Assembly (NCBI RefSeq): GCF_029309835.1
Contig: NZ_JARJHL010000005.1
Coordinates: 372,001-436,000, forward strand
Reading direction: 5' to 3'
DNA: 64,000 nt
Source: Paracoccus sp. DMF-8
Lineage (GTDB): Bacteria; Pseudomonadota; Alphaproteobacteria; Rhodobacterales; Rhodobacteraceae
Positions 1-9,310 of this stretch are shown one piece after another. Under the pieces are notes generated by a model that ran no database searches, was not told where the DNA came from, and saw only the letters and a list, made by a program, of their open reading frames with translations. Positions within the stretch are counted from its first letter, which is position 1; every line of letters starts with the position of its first letter. A program made the position numbers and the translations under genes.

Positions 1-173
1 GCGCTCATCCTTGTCGATATCAATTCCTGATCTTGACCAACTTAGGGTAATTCAACCTTTGGTTTAGTCAATAACCATTAACGAACCCTGACGTGCCAAG
101 TGGCATGGTTGCAAATCCGCGACCGCCTACCTATTGACGAAGCGACCCGAGCAGAAGGCTGCGCGAAGAACCG

Positions 174-956
174 ATGACTCCCGACACCTCATATTTCGAA
201 ACCCGCATCGCCCTCTCCGAGGCGGATCTGCTGGCCGCGCAAAGGCTGCGCTATCGCGTCTTTGTCGAGGAGCTGGGCGGTGACGGCGGGCTGGTCGATC
301 ACGGCAAGCGGCTGGAACGCGATGAAATGGACCCGGTCGCCGACCATCTGGTCCTGATCGACCGCCGCCGCTCGGACGGCGATCTGGATCACGTCGTGGG
401 CGTCTATCGCCTGCTGCCGCAGGATCGGGCCGAAGGCTTTGGCCGGTTCTATTCCGACAGCGAATATGACCTGACGCGGCTGCGCCAGTCGGGGCGCAAG
501 CTGCTGGAACTGGGCCGGTCCTGCGTCGATGCCGAATATCGCGGCGGCTCGGGCGTCTTTCTGATCTGGAACGCGCTGGCTGATTATGTGCTGGATACGG
601 GCGCGGAAATCCTGTTCGGCGTCGCCTCGTTTCATGGCACGGATGCGCAGGCGCTGGCCCAGCCCCTCGGCTGGCTGCACCACAACCACCTTGCCCCGGC
701 GGATATGCGGCCCTGCGCCCTGCCCTCGGGCTATCAGGACATGAACCTGCTGCCCGCCGATGCGCTGGACCGCAGGCAGGCCATGCTGGCCATGCCGCCG
801 CTGATCAAGGCCTATCTGCGCCTTGGCTGCACGATCGGCGAAGGCGCGTTTCTGGACCATGCCTTCAACACGACCGATGTGCTGGTCATGATCGACACGG
901 CACGCATGTCGGCCAAGCACCGCAGCTTTTACGAAGACCGCCGCCGCGCCAGATGA
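174..956 (+). CDS. olsB: L-ornithine N(alpha)-acyltransferase (OlsB-like)
   Basis: Transfers a 3-hydroxyacyl group from acyl-ACP to ornithine to give lyso-ornithine lipid, the first step of phosphorus-free ornithine lipid synthesis at the membrane. The 260-residue protein has a GNAT-like fold pattern: an early LRYRVFVEE segment, a central LGRSCVDAEYRGG acyl-binding loop and a late hydrophobic C-terminal part typical of the OlsB/hemolysin-like acyltransferase family. The stop overlaps the next start (ATGA), coupling it to an acyltransferase that fits OlsA. This pairing is the strongest support for the call; substrate specificity is inferred. Confidence 0.85.
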   Translation: MTPDTSYFETRIALSEADLLAAQRLRYRVFVEELGGDGGLVDHGKRLERDEMDPVADHLVLIDRRRSDGDLDHVVGVYRLLPQDRAEGFGRFYSDSEYDLTRLRQSGRKLLELGRSCVDAEYRGGSGVFLIWNALADYVLDTGAEILFGVASFHGTDAQALAQPLGWLHHNHLAPADMRPCALPSGYQDMNLLPADALDRRQAMLAMPPLIKAYLRLGCTIGEGAFLDHAFNTTDVLVMIDTARMSAKHRSFYEDRRRAR

Positions 957-1789
957 CCCAGCCCGGCCCTCGCAATTCCGGTCCGACCTGGCGCAGCGAC
1001 GATCAGCCCGAACCGCCGCGCCCGACCCCGACCGGCTGGCTGCTGGTCCTGCTGCGCGGCGGGGCGATCATCGCGGTCCTGCTGGCGGGCGTCCTGCTGA
1101 TCCTGCCCCTGCGCCTGATCGAGCGGCTGTTCGCAGGCCCCCGCCGCCCCGTCACCGGCCCCTGGGTGCAAGGCGTCTGCCGCATCTGCCTGTGGATCAT
1201 GGGGCTGCGCTGGCGCCGCATCGGCCAGCCCTTGCGCGGCGCCGGGGCCGCCGTCGCGAACCACTCGACCGGCCTCGACATCTTCGTCCTGAACGCGGCC
1301 ATGCCGGTGTTCTTCGTGTCCAAGGCCGAGGTCGCGGGCTGGCCGGGCATCAATATCCTGACCCGCGTGACCGATACGCATTTCGTGACCCGCGACCCGA
1401 AACTCGCCCGCCAGCAGGCCGCCGAATTCGCCGAACGGACCCGCGCCGGGCACCGCCTGCTGTTCTTTCCCGAAGGCACCAGCAGCGACGGCACCCGCGT
1501 CCTGCCCTTCAAGGCGACGCTGTTTCAGGGCTTCCTCGATCCCGCCCTGCCCGATGCGCTGGCGATCCAGCCGGTTTCGGTGCGCTATCACGCCCCCAGG
1601 GACGCGACCCGCGCTTTACGGCTGGTGGGCGACATGGCACTGGGCCCGCATCTGCTCGCCATCCTCGCCCAAGCCCGCCAGGGCTGCGTCACCGTGACGC
1701 TGCACCCGCCGATCACCACCGCGGGACGCAACCGCAAGGAACTTGCGGTCCTGGCCGAAGCCGCCGTCAGATCGGGTTTTCAGGACTGA
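953..1789 (+). CDS. olsA: Lyso-ornithine lipid O-acyltransferase (OlsA/PlsC family)
   Basis: A 1-acylglycerol-3-phosphate acyltransferase-family enzyme expected to add the second acyl chain to lyso-ornithine lipid. It shows an N-terminal membrane segment (about residues 28-50), the catalytic HX4D motif as NHSTGLD (about residue 103) and the FPEGTSSDG motif (about residue 172). It starts inside the stop codon of the preceding olsB-like gene, so the two are translationally coupled. A generic PlsC role in phosphatidic acid synthesis is the alternative, but the context favours OlsA. Confidence 0.82.
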   Translation: MTQPGPRNSGPTWRSDDQPEPPRPTPTGWLLVLLRGGAIIAVLLAGVLLILPLRLIERLFAGPRRPVTGPWVQGVCRICLWIMGLRWRRIGQPLRGAGAAVANHSTGLDIFVLNAAMPVFFVSKAEVAGWPGINILTRVTDTHFVTRDPKLARQQAAEFAERTRAGHRLLFFPEGTSSDGTRVLPFKATLFQGFLDPALPDALAIQPVSVRYHAPRDATRALRLVGDMALGPHLLAILAQARQGCVTVTLHPPITTAGRNRKELAVLAEAAVRSGFQD

Positions 1790-1809
1790 CCGAAATCCCA
1801 CGACGACGG

Positions 1810-1843
1810 CAGCATGCAACGGCAGTCAGCATGCAACGGCGGT
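1810..1843. repeat. Two tandem copies of a 17-bp unit
   Basis: The unit CAGCATGCAACGGCAGT (1810-1826) is followed directly by CAGCATGCAACGGCGGT (1827-1843), differing at one base. It lies just after the olsA stop. No function is apparent; it could arise from replication slippage. Confidence 0.8.
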
Positions 1844-1952
1844 CAGGCGGCGCCAAAGGCATCAGCCCGGCACAACCCGCGCCGCGTCGCAAGGCGACGA
1901 CGCCAGCGTGGCCCGCCCCCCATGACCCAACCATCGCGGGACGCAACCGGAA

Positions 1953-1970
1953 CCGACCGCCTGCGGTCGG
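1953..1970. terminator. Perfect inverted repeat after the SLC13 gene
   Basis: CCGACCGC and GCGGTCGG face each other across two bases. The hairpin lies 13 bp beyond the 3' end of the minus-strand permease gene and downstream of olsA, so it may serve as a bidirectional end signal. There is no clear T-run, so an intrinsic terminator is uncertain. Confidence 0.4.
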
Positions 1971-1982
1971 ATCCGCAAGGCA

Positions 1983-3761
1983 TCACAGCGGGAAAAAGAT
2001 CGGGATCGCCAGACAGGCCGCCAGCCCGGTCACGATATCCAGCGGCACGCCGACCTTGACGAAGTCGCTGAATTTATAGCCGCCCGGCCCGTAGACCATC
2101 ATATGCGTCTGATAGCCGATCGGCGTCGCAAAGGCGACCGAGGCCGAAAACATCACCGCCACGCAATAGGCGCGCGGGTCATGGCCCAGTTGATGGGCCG
2201 TGGCGATGGCGATGGGGGTCAGGATGACGGCAACGGCATTGTTCGACAGAACCTCGGTCAGCGCCAGCCCAAGGAAATAGACACAGACCAGCGTCACCAC
2301 CGGCGGCAGCCCCTGCAAAAAGGGCGAGATACCATCGACGATGAACTTGACCGTGCCGGTATGGTCCAGCGCCTCGCCGATGGCCAGCATGGCAAAGATC
2401 ATCGCCAGAAGCCGCGCATCGACAAAGGTGAATGCCTCTTCGGCATCGACGCAGCGCGTGACCAGCAGGACCGCGACCGCCATAAAGGCCAGCGCCATGA
2501 TCGGCGCCACATCCAGCGCGGCCAGCAGCACGACCGCCAGCAGCGAGGCAATGGCAATCGGCGCCTTGTTGCGGCGGAATGCCTTGGCCGTCGGGCGCGA
2601 GACATCGACCAGATCCATGTCGACGGCCAGACGCTGGATGTCTTCGGGCGCACCCTCCAGCAACAGCGTATCGCCGACGCGCACCACCAGATCATCCAGC
2701 TGGCGACCGATGTTCTGGCTGCGGCGATGCGCGGCCAGAACATAGACCCCATAGCGGCGGCGCAGGCGCATGTCGCCCAGCCTGCGCCCGACCAGACGCG
2801 CGCCCGGCGAAATCAGCACCTCGACCGTTTCCGTCTCGACCGAACTCAGTTTGTCGACCAGACGCAGGTTCTTGTTGCCCTGCATCTCCAGCAGGTCGGC
2901 CATTTCGGTGCGCAGGACGACGCGGTCGCCTGCCTCCAGCACGACCTCGGCCATATTGCGCCGCAGCGACGCATCGCCGCGCAGCACGTCGATCACCCGG
3001 ATGGCGTCGCGCTTGAACTGCGGCACCTCGTTCACCGGCTTGCCGATCAGCCCGCTGTCTTCGGGAATGGCGACCTCGGTGAAATATTTCATCTCGCGGC
3101 GGGTGCCCAGAAACCCCGCCATCGAGGTGCGATCCGGCAGCAGCCGGCCGCCGACCAGCGCAAAGAAGCCGATCCCCGCCGCCAGAACCGCGACGCCCAC
3201 CGGAAAGATTTCGAAAATGCCGAAGGGCTGCATCCCGGTATTGCGCACCACGCCATCGACCAGCAGGTTGGTCGAGGTCCCGATCAGCGACAGCATGCCG
3301 CCCATGATGGTGAAATAGCTCAGCGGCATCAACAGCTTGGACGGCGCGATCCTGGCCTTGACCGCGACCTGGATGACGATGGGGATCATCACCGCCACGA
3401 CCGGCGTGTTGTTCATGATCGAGGCGACGACGATGATGAAACCGAACATCGCGATGATCGTCGCCTTTGGATGTGTGTCGGCATGGGCGGACACCAGTTG
3501 CGACATCAGTTCCAGCGCACCCGTGCGCATCAGCCCGCCCATGATCACGAACATGAAGGCGATGGTCCAGGGCGCGGAATTCGACAGGGCATTCAGCGCA
3601 CCGTCGAACGGCATCAGCCCAAGCGCCAGCATGATCGCCGCCGAAATGATCGCCACCACCTCGGGCGGGTATTTTTCCAGCACGAACATGATGAAGGTGA
3701 TCGTCATGATGAGCAGCGCCGCAATGGTCGCCGTCATGCCTGTCAGTTCGATTCCGAACAT
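1983..3761 (-). CDS. SLC13/DASS-type anion permease with central TrkA-C domains
   Basis: A 592-residue inner-membrane transporter. The N-terminal half (about residues 1-210) has several hydrophobic helices and an SNSAPWTIAFMFVIMGG re-entrant-like segment. A soluble middle (about 215-385) carries two RCK_C/TrkA-C-like domains, recognisable by GDRVVLRTE and GDTLLLEG. A second membrane half has SNNAVAVILTPIA, the conserved asparagine-rich signature of the family. Proteins of this layout import sulfate, dicarboxylates or other anions with sodium or protons; the substrate cannot be told here. It is transcribed alone, convergent with olsA. Confidence 0.75.
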   Translation of the reverse strand: MFGIELTGMTATIAALLIMTITFIMFVLEKYPPEVVAIISAAIMLALGLMPFDGALNALSNSAPWTIAFMFVIMGGLMRTGALELMSQLVSAHADTHPKATIIAMFGFIIVVASIMNNTPVVAVMIPIVIQVAVKARIAPSKLLMPLSYFTIMGGMLSLIGTSTNLLVDGVVRNTGMQPFGIFEIFPVGVAVLAAGIGFFALVGGRLLPDRTSMAGFLGTRREMKYFTEVAIPEDSGLIGKPVNEVPQFKRDAIRVIDVLRGDASLRRNMAEVVLEAGDRVVLRTEMADLLEMQGNKNLRLVDKLSSVETETVEVLISPGARLVGRRLGDMRLRRRYGVYVLAAHRRSQNIGRQLDDLVVRVGDTLLLEGAPEDIQRLAVDMDLVDVSRPTAKAFRRNKAPIAIASLLAVVLLAALDVAPIMALAFMAVAVLLVTRCVDAEEAFTFVDARLLAMIFAMLAIGEALDHTGTVKFIVDGISPFLQGLPPVVTLVCVYFLGLALTEVLSNNAVAVILTPIAIATAHQLGHDPRAYCVAVMFSASVAFATPIGYQTHMMVYGPGGYKFSDFVKVGVPLDIVTGLAACLAIPIFFPL

Positions 3762-3839
3762 GCTGAGCTTATCCCGGTTGCCTCGCCAAGCCGCCCCTTG
3801 TTCCGGCGGAGGGCGCCCGCCTTGTCACCACCGGGGCTC

Positions 3840-4667
3840 TCAGCCCGCACCCGCATCGGCCGGGGCCTGCGACAGCCGCCCGCCCTGCCGGACCGGCTGG
3901 ATCGCCGTGGCAAAGCCGGTGCGGTCATTGGTGGTGACCAGCACGCCCGAAAGCGTCGCCTCGCCCTCGGCCGGGGTAAAGCGGTCGCGGCTCATCCCGG
4001 TCAGGAAACGCCGCATGGGTTCGGCCTTTTCCATGCCGATGATGCTGTCGTAATCGCCGCACATCCCGGCATCGGTCAGATAGCCCGTGCCGCGCGGCAG
4101 GATCTGGTGATCGGCGGTCGGCACATGGGTATGGGTGCCGACGACCAGACTGGCGCGGCCGTCGCAATAATGGCCCATGGCCATTTTCTCGCTGGTCGCC
4201 TCGGCATGGATATCGACGACGGCGGCCTGCACCATGCCGCCGGGCGGATGGGCGCGCAGCACCGTGTCGATGGCGGAAAACGGATCGTCAAAGGGCCGTT
4301 TCATGAACACCTGACCCAGCACCTGCGCGACCAGCACCTTGCGGCCCTGCGTCGCCTGAAACACCCGCGCCCCGTGCCCCGGCGCCTCGCGCGAGAAATT
4401 CAGCGGGCGGATGATGCGCGGTTCGGTTTCGATAAAGGACAGCATGTCTTTCTGATCGAAAGCATGATCGCCAAGCGTCACGCAATCGGCCCCCGCATCC
4501 AGCAGCAGTTTCGCATGAGGCCCGGTCAAACCCATGCCCCCGCTGGCATTTTCGCCGTTCACGATGGTAAAATCGACGCGCAGCCGCTGTTTCAGCGCGG
4601 CCAGCCCTTCGATTATCGCGCGCCGTCCGGCACGCCCCATCACATCGCCAAGGTAGAGAATTTTCAT
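3840..4667 (-). CDS. YmdB-family metallophosphoesterase
   Basis: A 275-residue calcineurin-like phosphoesterase of the TIGR00282/YmdB type, known in Bacillus to hydrolyse 2',3'-cyclic nucleotides. Metal-binding motifs are visible in order: GDVMGRAGR at the start, NGENASGG (about 39), GDHAFD (about 68) and a late GTHTHVPTAD. The ATG at 4667 is chosen because it begins directly with the first metal motif (MKILYLGDVMG); the longer frame to 4766 adds unconserved residues. It is separated from upstream ubiB by 132 bp. The cellular role in alphaproteobacteria is not known to me. Confidence 0.8.
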   Translation of the reverse strand: MKILYLGDVMGRAGRRAIIEGLAALKQRLRVDFTIVNGENASGGMGLTGPHAKLLLDAGADCVTLGDHAFDQKDMLSFIETEPRIIRPLNFSREAPGHGARVFQATQGRKVLVAQVLGQVFMKRPFDDPFSAIDTVLRAHPPGGMVQAAVVDIHAEATSEKMAMGHYCDGRASLVVGTHTHVPTADHQILPRGTGYLTDAGMCGDYDSIIGMEKAEPMRRFLTGMSRDRFTPAEGEATLSGVLVTTNDRTGFATAIQPVRQGGRLSQAPADAGAG

Positions 4668-4799
4668 CCCTGAACCGTTAGGGGAAAGGAATAATGCACT
4701 CAACCCCCCAAAGCCCTGTCGGACGGCAGCGTTGCAGATGTGACAAAGCGCCCACCCCGACGCCACCCCGACAAAGCGGGCCGTGAAAGCCGGAAACCG

Positions 4800-6338
4800 T
4801 CAGGACAGCCACGCCCCCAGCACAAAGGCCAGGACCGCGATCCCGCCCCCCGCCAGCATCGGGACCAGCCAGCCCCGGCCATCGACGGGATCGGCGGGCT
4901 TGTCCTGATCCTCGCGCAGAAGCTGGCCCAGCATCCGTTCGACCGCATCGGGCATCAGGGGCGCATAGCGGCCGATGGTCTGCACCACCCGCAAACCGTC
5001 GCGCGCCAGCGATTTCGGCCCCAGATTGTCGCGGATATAGCTTTCGACGACAGGGCGCGCGACCTCCCACATGTTGATCTGGGGATTCAGCGACCGGGCC
5101 ACGCCCTCGACCACGACCATCGTGCGCTGCAGCAGGATCAGTTCGGTCCTTGTCGCCATGCCGAAACGCTCTGTCACCTCGAACAGATAGGCCAGCAGGT
5201 TCGCCATGGAAATCTGGCTGGCATCGGCGCCAAAGATCGGCTCGCCCACGGCACGCAGCGCGCGGGCGAATTCGGCGCGGTCGCGGTCGGCGGGGACATA
5301 GCCCGCCTCGAAATGAACGCGGGCGACCTGATCGTAATCGCGGCGGATGAAGCCCATCAGGATTTCGGCATAGATCCGGCGGGTATAGGCGTCGATTTCG
5401 CCCATGATGCCGAAATCATAGATGATGACATTGCCGTTCGGCGCGACCTTCAGGTTGCCCTGATGCATGTCGCCGTGAAAATAGCCGTCGCGCAGGGCAT
5501 GCTGCAGGAAAAGCTGCAGGACGCGGCGCCCCAGTTCGTCCGTGTCCAGCCCCGCTGCCTTCAGGCCCGCGACATCGCCCATCGGCAACCCCTCGGCCCA
5601 GTCACAGGTCAGGACGCGGCGGCCGGTCATGCCCCACGCCGGGCGAGGCACGTCCATGCCATCGTCGCCCACGGTGTTTTCCGCGAATTGCGATGCCGAC
5701 GCCGCCTCTAGGCGCAGGTCCAGTTCGCCATTCACCACCGATTCGAAATGCGCCACGACATCGCGCGGCCGCAGGCGGCGGGTGCCCGGCACCAGCGTTT
5801 CGATCATCGAGGCGGCAAAGTGGAACGCGTCGATATCGCGGCGAAAGGCGCTTTCGATATTCGGGCGCAGGACCTTGACCGCAACCTCGCGCCCGTTGTC
5901 GGCGCGGCGCGCGCGATGGACCTGCGCGATGGACGCGGCCGCGACGGGTTCGGAAAACTCGCTGAACAGCGCAGCGACAGGCTGGCCGGTTTCGGCCTCG
6001 ATGGTGCGGGCGGCGATATCGGTCGGAAACGGCGGCAGGCGGTCTTGCAGCATGCGCAGCTGATCGGCCAGTTCGGTGCCGACGACATCGGGCCGCGTCG
6101 ACAGGATCTGGCCGAATTTGATATAGGCCGGCCCAAGCGCGGTGATGGCGCGCGTCACCGGCGGCAGGGCGGGATCGCCCTTGTAGCCCAGCCAGCGAAA
6201 CGGCCAGCCCAGCACGCGGGCAGCGATGCGCAGGCGCGGCGGCGCCTCGACCGCGTCCAGCGCGACACCCATGGCGCCCGTGCGTTCGAATGTCGCGCCG
6301 GTGCGGATCAGGCGCCAGATGTTGTGCGGCCCGCGCAT
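4800..6338 (-). CDS. ubiB: UbiB, ABC1/ADCK-type ATPase for ubiquinone synthesis
   Basis: An atypical kinase-like protein required for coenzyme Q biosynthesis at the inner membrane. The 512-residue chain has the family KFGQILSTRPD motif (about residue 72), the alanine-rich nucleotide loop region AAASIAQVH (about 132), the invariant lysine in VAVKVLRPN, the HGDMHQGNL catalytic loop (about 285) and a DFG-like IYDFGIMG. A C-terminal hydrophobic tail (about 490-510) is typical of UbiB membrane anchoring. Its start codon follows the ubiE stop without a gap, forming a ubiE-ubiB unit. Confidence 0.93.
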   Translation of the reverse strand: MRGPHNIWRLIRTGATFERTGAMGVALDAVEAPPRLRIAARVLGWPFRWLGYKGDPALPPVTRAITALGPAYIKFGQILSTRPDVVGTELADQLRMLQDRLPPFPTDIAARTIEAETGQPVAALFSEFSEPVAAASIAQVHRARRADNGREVAVKVLRPNIESAFRRDIDAFHFAASMIETLVPGTRRLRPRDVVAHFESVVNGELDLRLEAASASQFAENTVGDDGMDVPRPAWGMTGRRVLTCDWAEGLPMGDVAGLKAAGLDTDELGRRVLQLFLQHALRDGYFHGDMHQGNLKVAPNGNVIIYDFGIMGEIDAYTRRIYAEILMGFIRRDYDQVARVHFEAGYVPADRDRAEFARALRAVGEPIFGADASQISMANLLAYLFEVTERFGMATRTELILLQRTMVVVEGVARSLNPQINMWEVARPVVESYIRDNLGPKSLARDGLRVVQTIGRYAPLMPDAVERMLGQLLREDQDKPADPVDGRGWLVPMLAGGGIAVLAFVLGAWLS

Positions 6339-7091
6339 CTACAGTTTCCAGCCCGAATGCAGCGCGGCAATCCCCATCGAGAGGTTGCGCCATTGCACCC
6401 GTTCGAAACCGGCATCGCGGATCATCTGGGCGAATGTTTCCTGATCGGGGAATTTGCGGATCGATTCGACCAGATACTGATAGCTGTCGCGGTCATTCGC
6501 CACGACCTGCCCCATCACCGGAATGACGTTGAAGGAATAGCGGTCATACAGCCATTGCATCATGGGCACCGGGATCTGGCTGAATTCCAGCACCATCAGC
6601 CGCCCGCCGGGACGCAGAACGCGATACGCCTCGGCCAGCGCCGCCGGGATGCGGGTGACGTTGCGGATGCCGAAGCTGATCGTGTAGCGGTCGAACGAAT
6701 GATCGGGAAAGGGCAGTGCCATCGCATCGCCCGTGACCCATGACAGGCGGTCGGCGAAGGTTCCGGCCTCGGCCCTCTCGCGGCCCTCGACCAGCATCGA
6801 TTCGGTCATGTCGCAGACCGTGACACTGGCCCCCGGCGCGCGGTTCAGGAAACGAAACGCGATGTCGCCCGTGCCCCCCGCCACATCCAGCAGGCGCTGG
6901 CCGTTCTGCGGCACCAGCCAGTCCATCAGCGCATTTTTCCACAGCCGATGGACACCCACGCTCATCAGATCGTTCATCACGTCATAGCGCGAGGCGACGC
7001 GGGAAAAGACGCCATGGACCAGTCCGGCCTTGTCTTCCTCGGCGACGGTCTGAAAGCCGAAATGGGTTTCCTTGCGGTTCGAGTCGTTCAT
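6339..7091 (-). CDS. ubiE: Demethylmenaquinone/ubiquinone C-methyltransferase UbiE
   Basis: A SAM-dependent methyltransferase of the ubiquinone pathway. The 250-residue protein has the UbiE signature regions [17 protein letters not shown] (about 35), the SAM-binding loop [14 protein letters not shown] (about 66) and the second signature FGIRNVT (about 143). It is the first gene of a minus-strand unit with ubiB and diverges from mutM across 71 bp, a gene order seen in other Rhodobacteraceae as far as I recall. Confidence 0.95.
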   Translation of the reverse strand: MNDSNRKETHFGFQTVAEEDKAGLVHGVFSRVASRYDVMNDLMSVGVHRLWKNALMDWLVPQNGQRLLDVAGGTGDIAFRFLNRAPGASVTVCDMTESMLVEGRERAEAGTFADRLSWVTGDAMALPFPDHSFDRYTISFGIRNVTRIPAALAEAYRVLRPGGRLMVLEFSQIPVPMMQWLYDRYSFNVIPVMGQVVANDRDSYQYLVESIRKFPDQETFAQMIRDAGFERVQWRNLSMGIAALHSGWKL

Positions 7092-7162
7092 ATGCTTGCC
7101 GTTCGCCTGTTTCGCGCCCAGTTATGTCGGCGCGGGCGCACCATGCGACGGATGAGGGGAAA

Positions 7163-8007
7163 ATGCCAGAACTGCCAGAGGTCGAAACCGTCCGCCGTGG
7201 CCTGTTGCCGCATCTGGAAGGGCGCGGCATCGCGCGGGCCGAGGCCCGCCGCCCCGATCTGCGCCGCCCGCTGCCGCCCGATCTGGTGCAGGTGCTGACC
7301 GGCGCGCAGATCACGGCGCTGCGCCGGCGGTCGAAATATCTGCTGGCCGACCTGCATGATCGCGGCACCCTGCTGATCCATCTGGGCATGTCGGGCCGCA
7401 TCCTGATCGAAGGCGCGGCAACGGCCGATCATCACCGCGACCCCGCGATCCTGCCGCGCCACGACCATGTCGTGCTGGTGAACGATCAGGGCACGACCAT
7501 CACCTATAATGACGCGCGGCGATTCGGCATGGTCGATCTGATCGCGCCGGGGGCCGAAGCCGCGCTGTTCGCCGGTCTGGGGCCGGAACCCCTGTCCGAT
7601 GATTTCGACGCCGACCGGCTGGCCCATGCGCTGAAAGACCGCGCCGCCCCGATCAAGGCCTTGCTGCTGGACCAGCGCACCGTCGCGGGGCTGGGCAATA
7701 TCTATGTGTCAGAGGCGCTGCACCGCGCGGGCATCGACCCGCGCCGGGCCGGGGGCGGATCGGGCGCGCGCAGATCGAATCGCTGACCGCCCATATCCGC
7801 GACGTGCTGACCGAGGCGATTGCCGCGGGCGGGTCGTCCCTGCGCGACCACCGGCAGGCGACCGGGGAACTGGGCTATTTCCAGCACGCTTTCCGCGTCT
7901 ATGACCGCGACGGCGCCCCCTGCCCGACGCCGGGCTGCACCGGCAGCATCCGGCGGATCACGCAATCGGGCCGCTCCAGCTATTTCTGCGCGACCTGCCA
8001 GCACTGA
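7163..8007 (+). pseudogene. mutM: Formamidopyrimidine-DNA glycosylase MutM, frameshifted
   Basis: Base-excision glycosylase for 8-oxoguanine. It begins with MPELPEVETVRRG, whose Pro-Glu pair is catalytic, and carries [19 protein letters not shown] before the break. The C-terminal third continues in another frame from QIESL (7771) through [20 protein letters not shown] to a zinc finger with Cys-X4-Cys and Cys-X2-Cys, ending at 8007. One missing G in the run at 7751-7755 explains the shift: six Gs would give a full-length protein of about 281 residues. It could be a real mutator lesion or a homopolymer assembly error. The ATG at 7163 is fixed by the required N-terminal proline. Confidence 0.85.
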
Positions 8008-8114
8008 TCCCGCTGCACCGCAGCGCACTGGCCAGCCGCGCCGGGATTTGATAGGAGAGCCGCGATTTATCCCGCCGCAGCCCTGCGGCAGACACCTGGA
8101 AAGGCAATGTCGCA

Positions 8115-8891
8115 ATGGCATACCAGACCCTGATCGTTGAGATTGACGATTACGTCGCCCTGATCCGCCTGAACCGCCCCGAGGCGCTGAATGCGCTGAA
8201 CCAGCAGTTGCTGTCGGAACTGGGTCAGGCCCTGCAAGAGGCCGACCAGAACGACAAGGTCCGCTGCATCGTCCTGACCGGCAGCGAAAAGGCCTTTGCC
8301 GCAGGTGCCGACATCACGGAAATGGCGGCGATGAACTATGACGACGTGCTGGTGTCGAATATGTTCGGCACGGAAATCGAGCCGATCACCAACACCCGCA
8401 AGCCGATCATCGCCGCCGTATCGGGCTATGCGCTTGGCGGCGGCTGCGAGCTGGCGCTGGCCTGCGATTTCATCATCTGTTCGGACAGCGCGAAATTCGG
8501 CCAGCCCGAAATCAACCTGGGCGTGATCCCCGGCATCGGCGGCACGCAGCGCCTGCCCAATGCCGTGGGCAAGGCCAAGGCGATGGACATGATCCTGACC
8601 GGCCGCTTCATGGACGCGGCCGAGGCCGAGCGCGCGGGCCTTGTCAGCCGCGTCGTGCCCGCCGCCAAGCTGCTGCCCGAGGCGCTGGCCGCCGCCCGCA
8701 AGATCGCGGAAAAATCGCTGATTTCCGTGATGGTCGGCAAGGAATGCGTCAACCGCGCCTATGACACGACGCTGCGCGAAGGCATCCTGTTCGAACGCCG
8801 CTCCTTTGCCGGGCTGTTCGCCACCGCCGACCAGAAGGAAGGCATGAACGCCTTTCTGGAAAAACGCGAACCGCAATTCCGCGACAAATAG
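8115..8891 (+). CDS. Enoyl-CoA hydratase (crotonase family)
   Basis: Hydrates trans-2-enoyl-CoA in beta-oxidation and related CoA pathways. The 258-residue protein shows the CoA/oxyanion region AFAAGADITEM (about 60), the second oxyanion motif ALGGGCELALACD (about 103) with the first catalytic Glu, and the FGQPEINLGVIPGIGGTQRL stretch with the second catalytic Glu. Length and motifs match short-chain enoyl-CoA hydratase (FadB1/EchA type). It is preceded by GGAAAGG and sits singly between mutM and rpsT. Confidence 0.9.
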   Translation: MAYQTLIVEIDDYVALIRLNRPEALNALNQQLLSELGQALQEADQNDKVRCIVLTGSEKAFAAGADITEMAAMNYDDVLVSNMFGTEIEPITNTRKPIIAAVSGYALGGGCELALACDFIICSDSAKFGQPEINLGVIPGIGGTQRLPNAVGKAKAMDMILTGRFMDAAEAERAGLVSRVVPAAKLLPEALAAARKIAEKSLISVMVGKECVNRAYDTTLREGILFERRSFAGLFATADQKEGMNAFLEKREPQFRDK

Positions 8892-9040
8892 ATCCCGCTT
8901 GGCTTTGCGCCCGGTCCCCTGTATAGGCCGGGCCTGACATGCGCGTGGGCCCGCTTAAGGCGTGAAAAGAACCGTCCTGATCTGGACGGCGCCATTGGGT
9001 TTGCGCTGTTCGTTTTTTAAGATTGAACAGGACCGCACCC

Positions 9041-9310
9041 ATGGCCAACTCGCCCCAGTCCCAGAAACGCGCCCGCCAGATCGAGCGCAAGACCGCCGTC
9101 AACAAGGCACGCCGTTCGCGCATCCGCACCTTCCTGCGCAAGGTCGAAGAAGCGATCGCCTCGGGCAATGCCGATGCCGCCCGCGATGCGCTGAAAGCCG
9201 CTCAGCCCGAACTGATGCGCGGCGTCACCAAAGGCGTCGTTCACAAGAACACCGTCGCCCGCAAGATCTCGCGCCTGTCGGCCCGCGTGAAAGCCGTCGG
9301 CAACGCCTGA
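9041..9310 (+). CDS. rpsT: 30S ribosomal protein S20
   Basis: Binds the 5' domain of 16S rRNA during small-subunit assembly. The protein is 89 residues and highly basic, starting [13 protein letters not shown] and containing [16 protein letters not shown], both classic for S20. The ATG at 9041 is selected over an upstream in-frame codon because it gives the conserved N-terminus. A small inverted repeat (CCGTCC/GGACGG, 8972-8989) sits in its leader, and a terminator-like hairpin follows at 9402-9427. The rpsT-dnaA adjacency is usual in Rhodobacteraceae. Confidence 0.97.
   Translation: MANSPQSQKRARQIERKTAVNKARRSRIRTFLRKVEEAIASGNADAARDALKAAQPELMRGVTKGVVHKNTVARKISRLSARVKAVGNA

Noticed and set aside
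1..173. Promoter before olsB
   Set aside because: TTGACC at 33-38 has no convincing -10 partner; the stretch is AT-richer but nothing definite can be named.
7740..7790. Programmed ribosomal frameshift in mutM
   Set aside because: MutM is not known to use recoding, and there is no slippery heptamer with a downstream structure; a simple G loss is enough.
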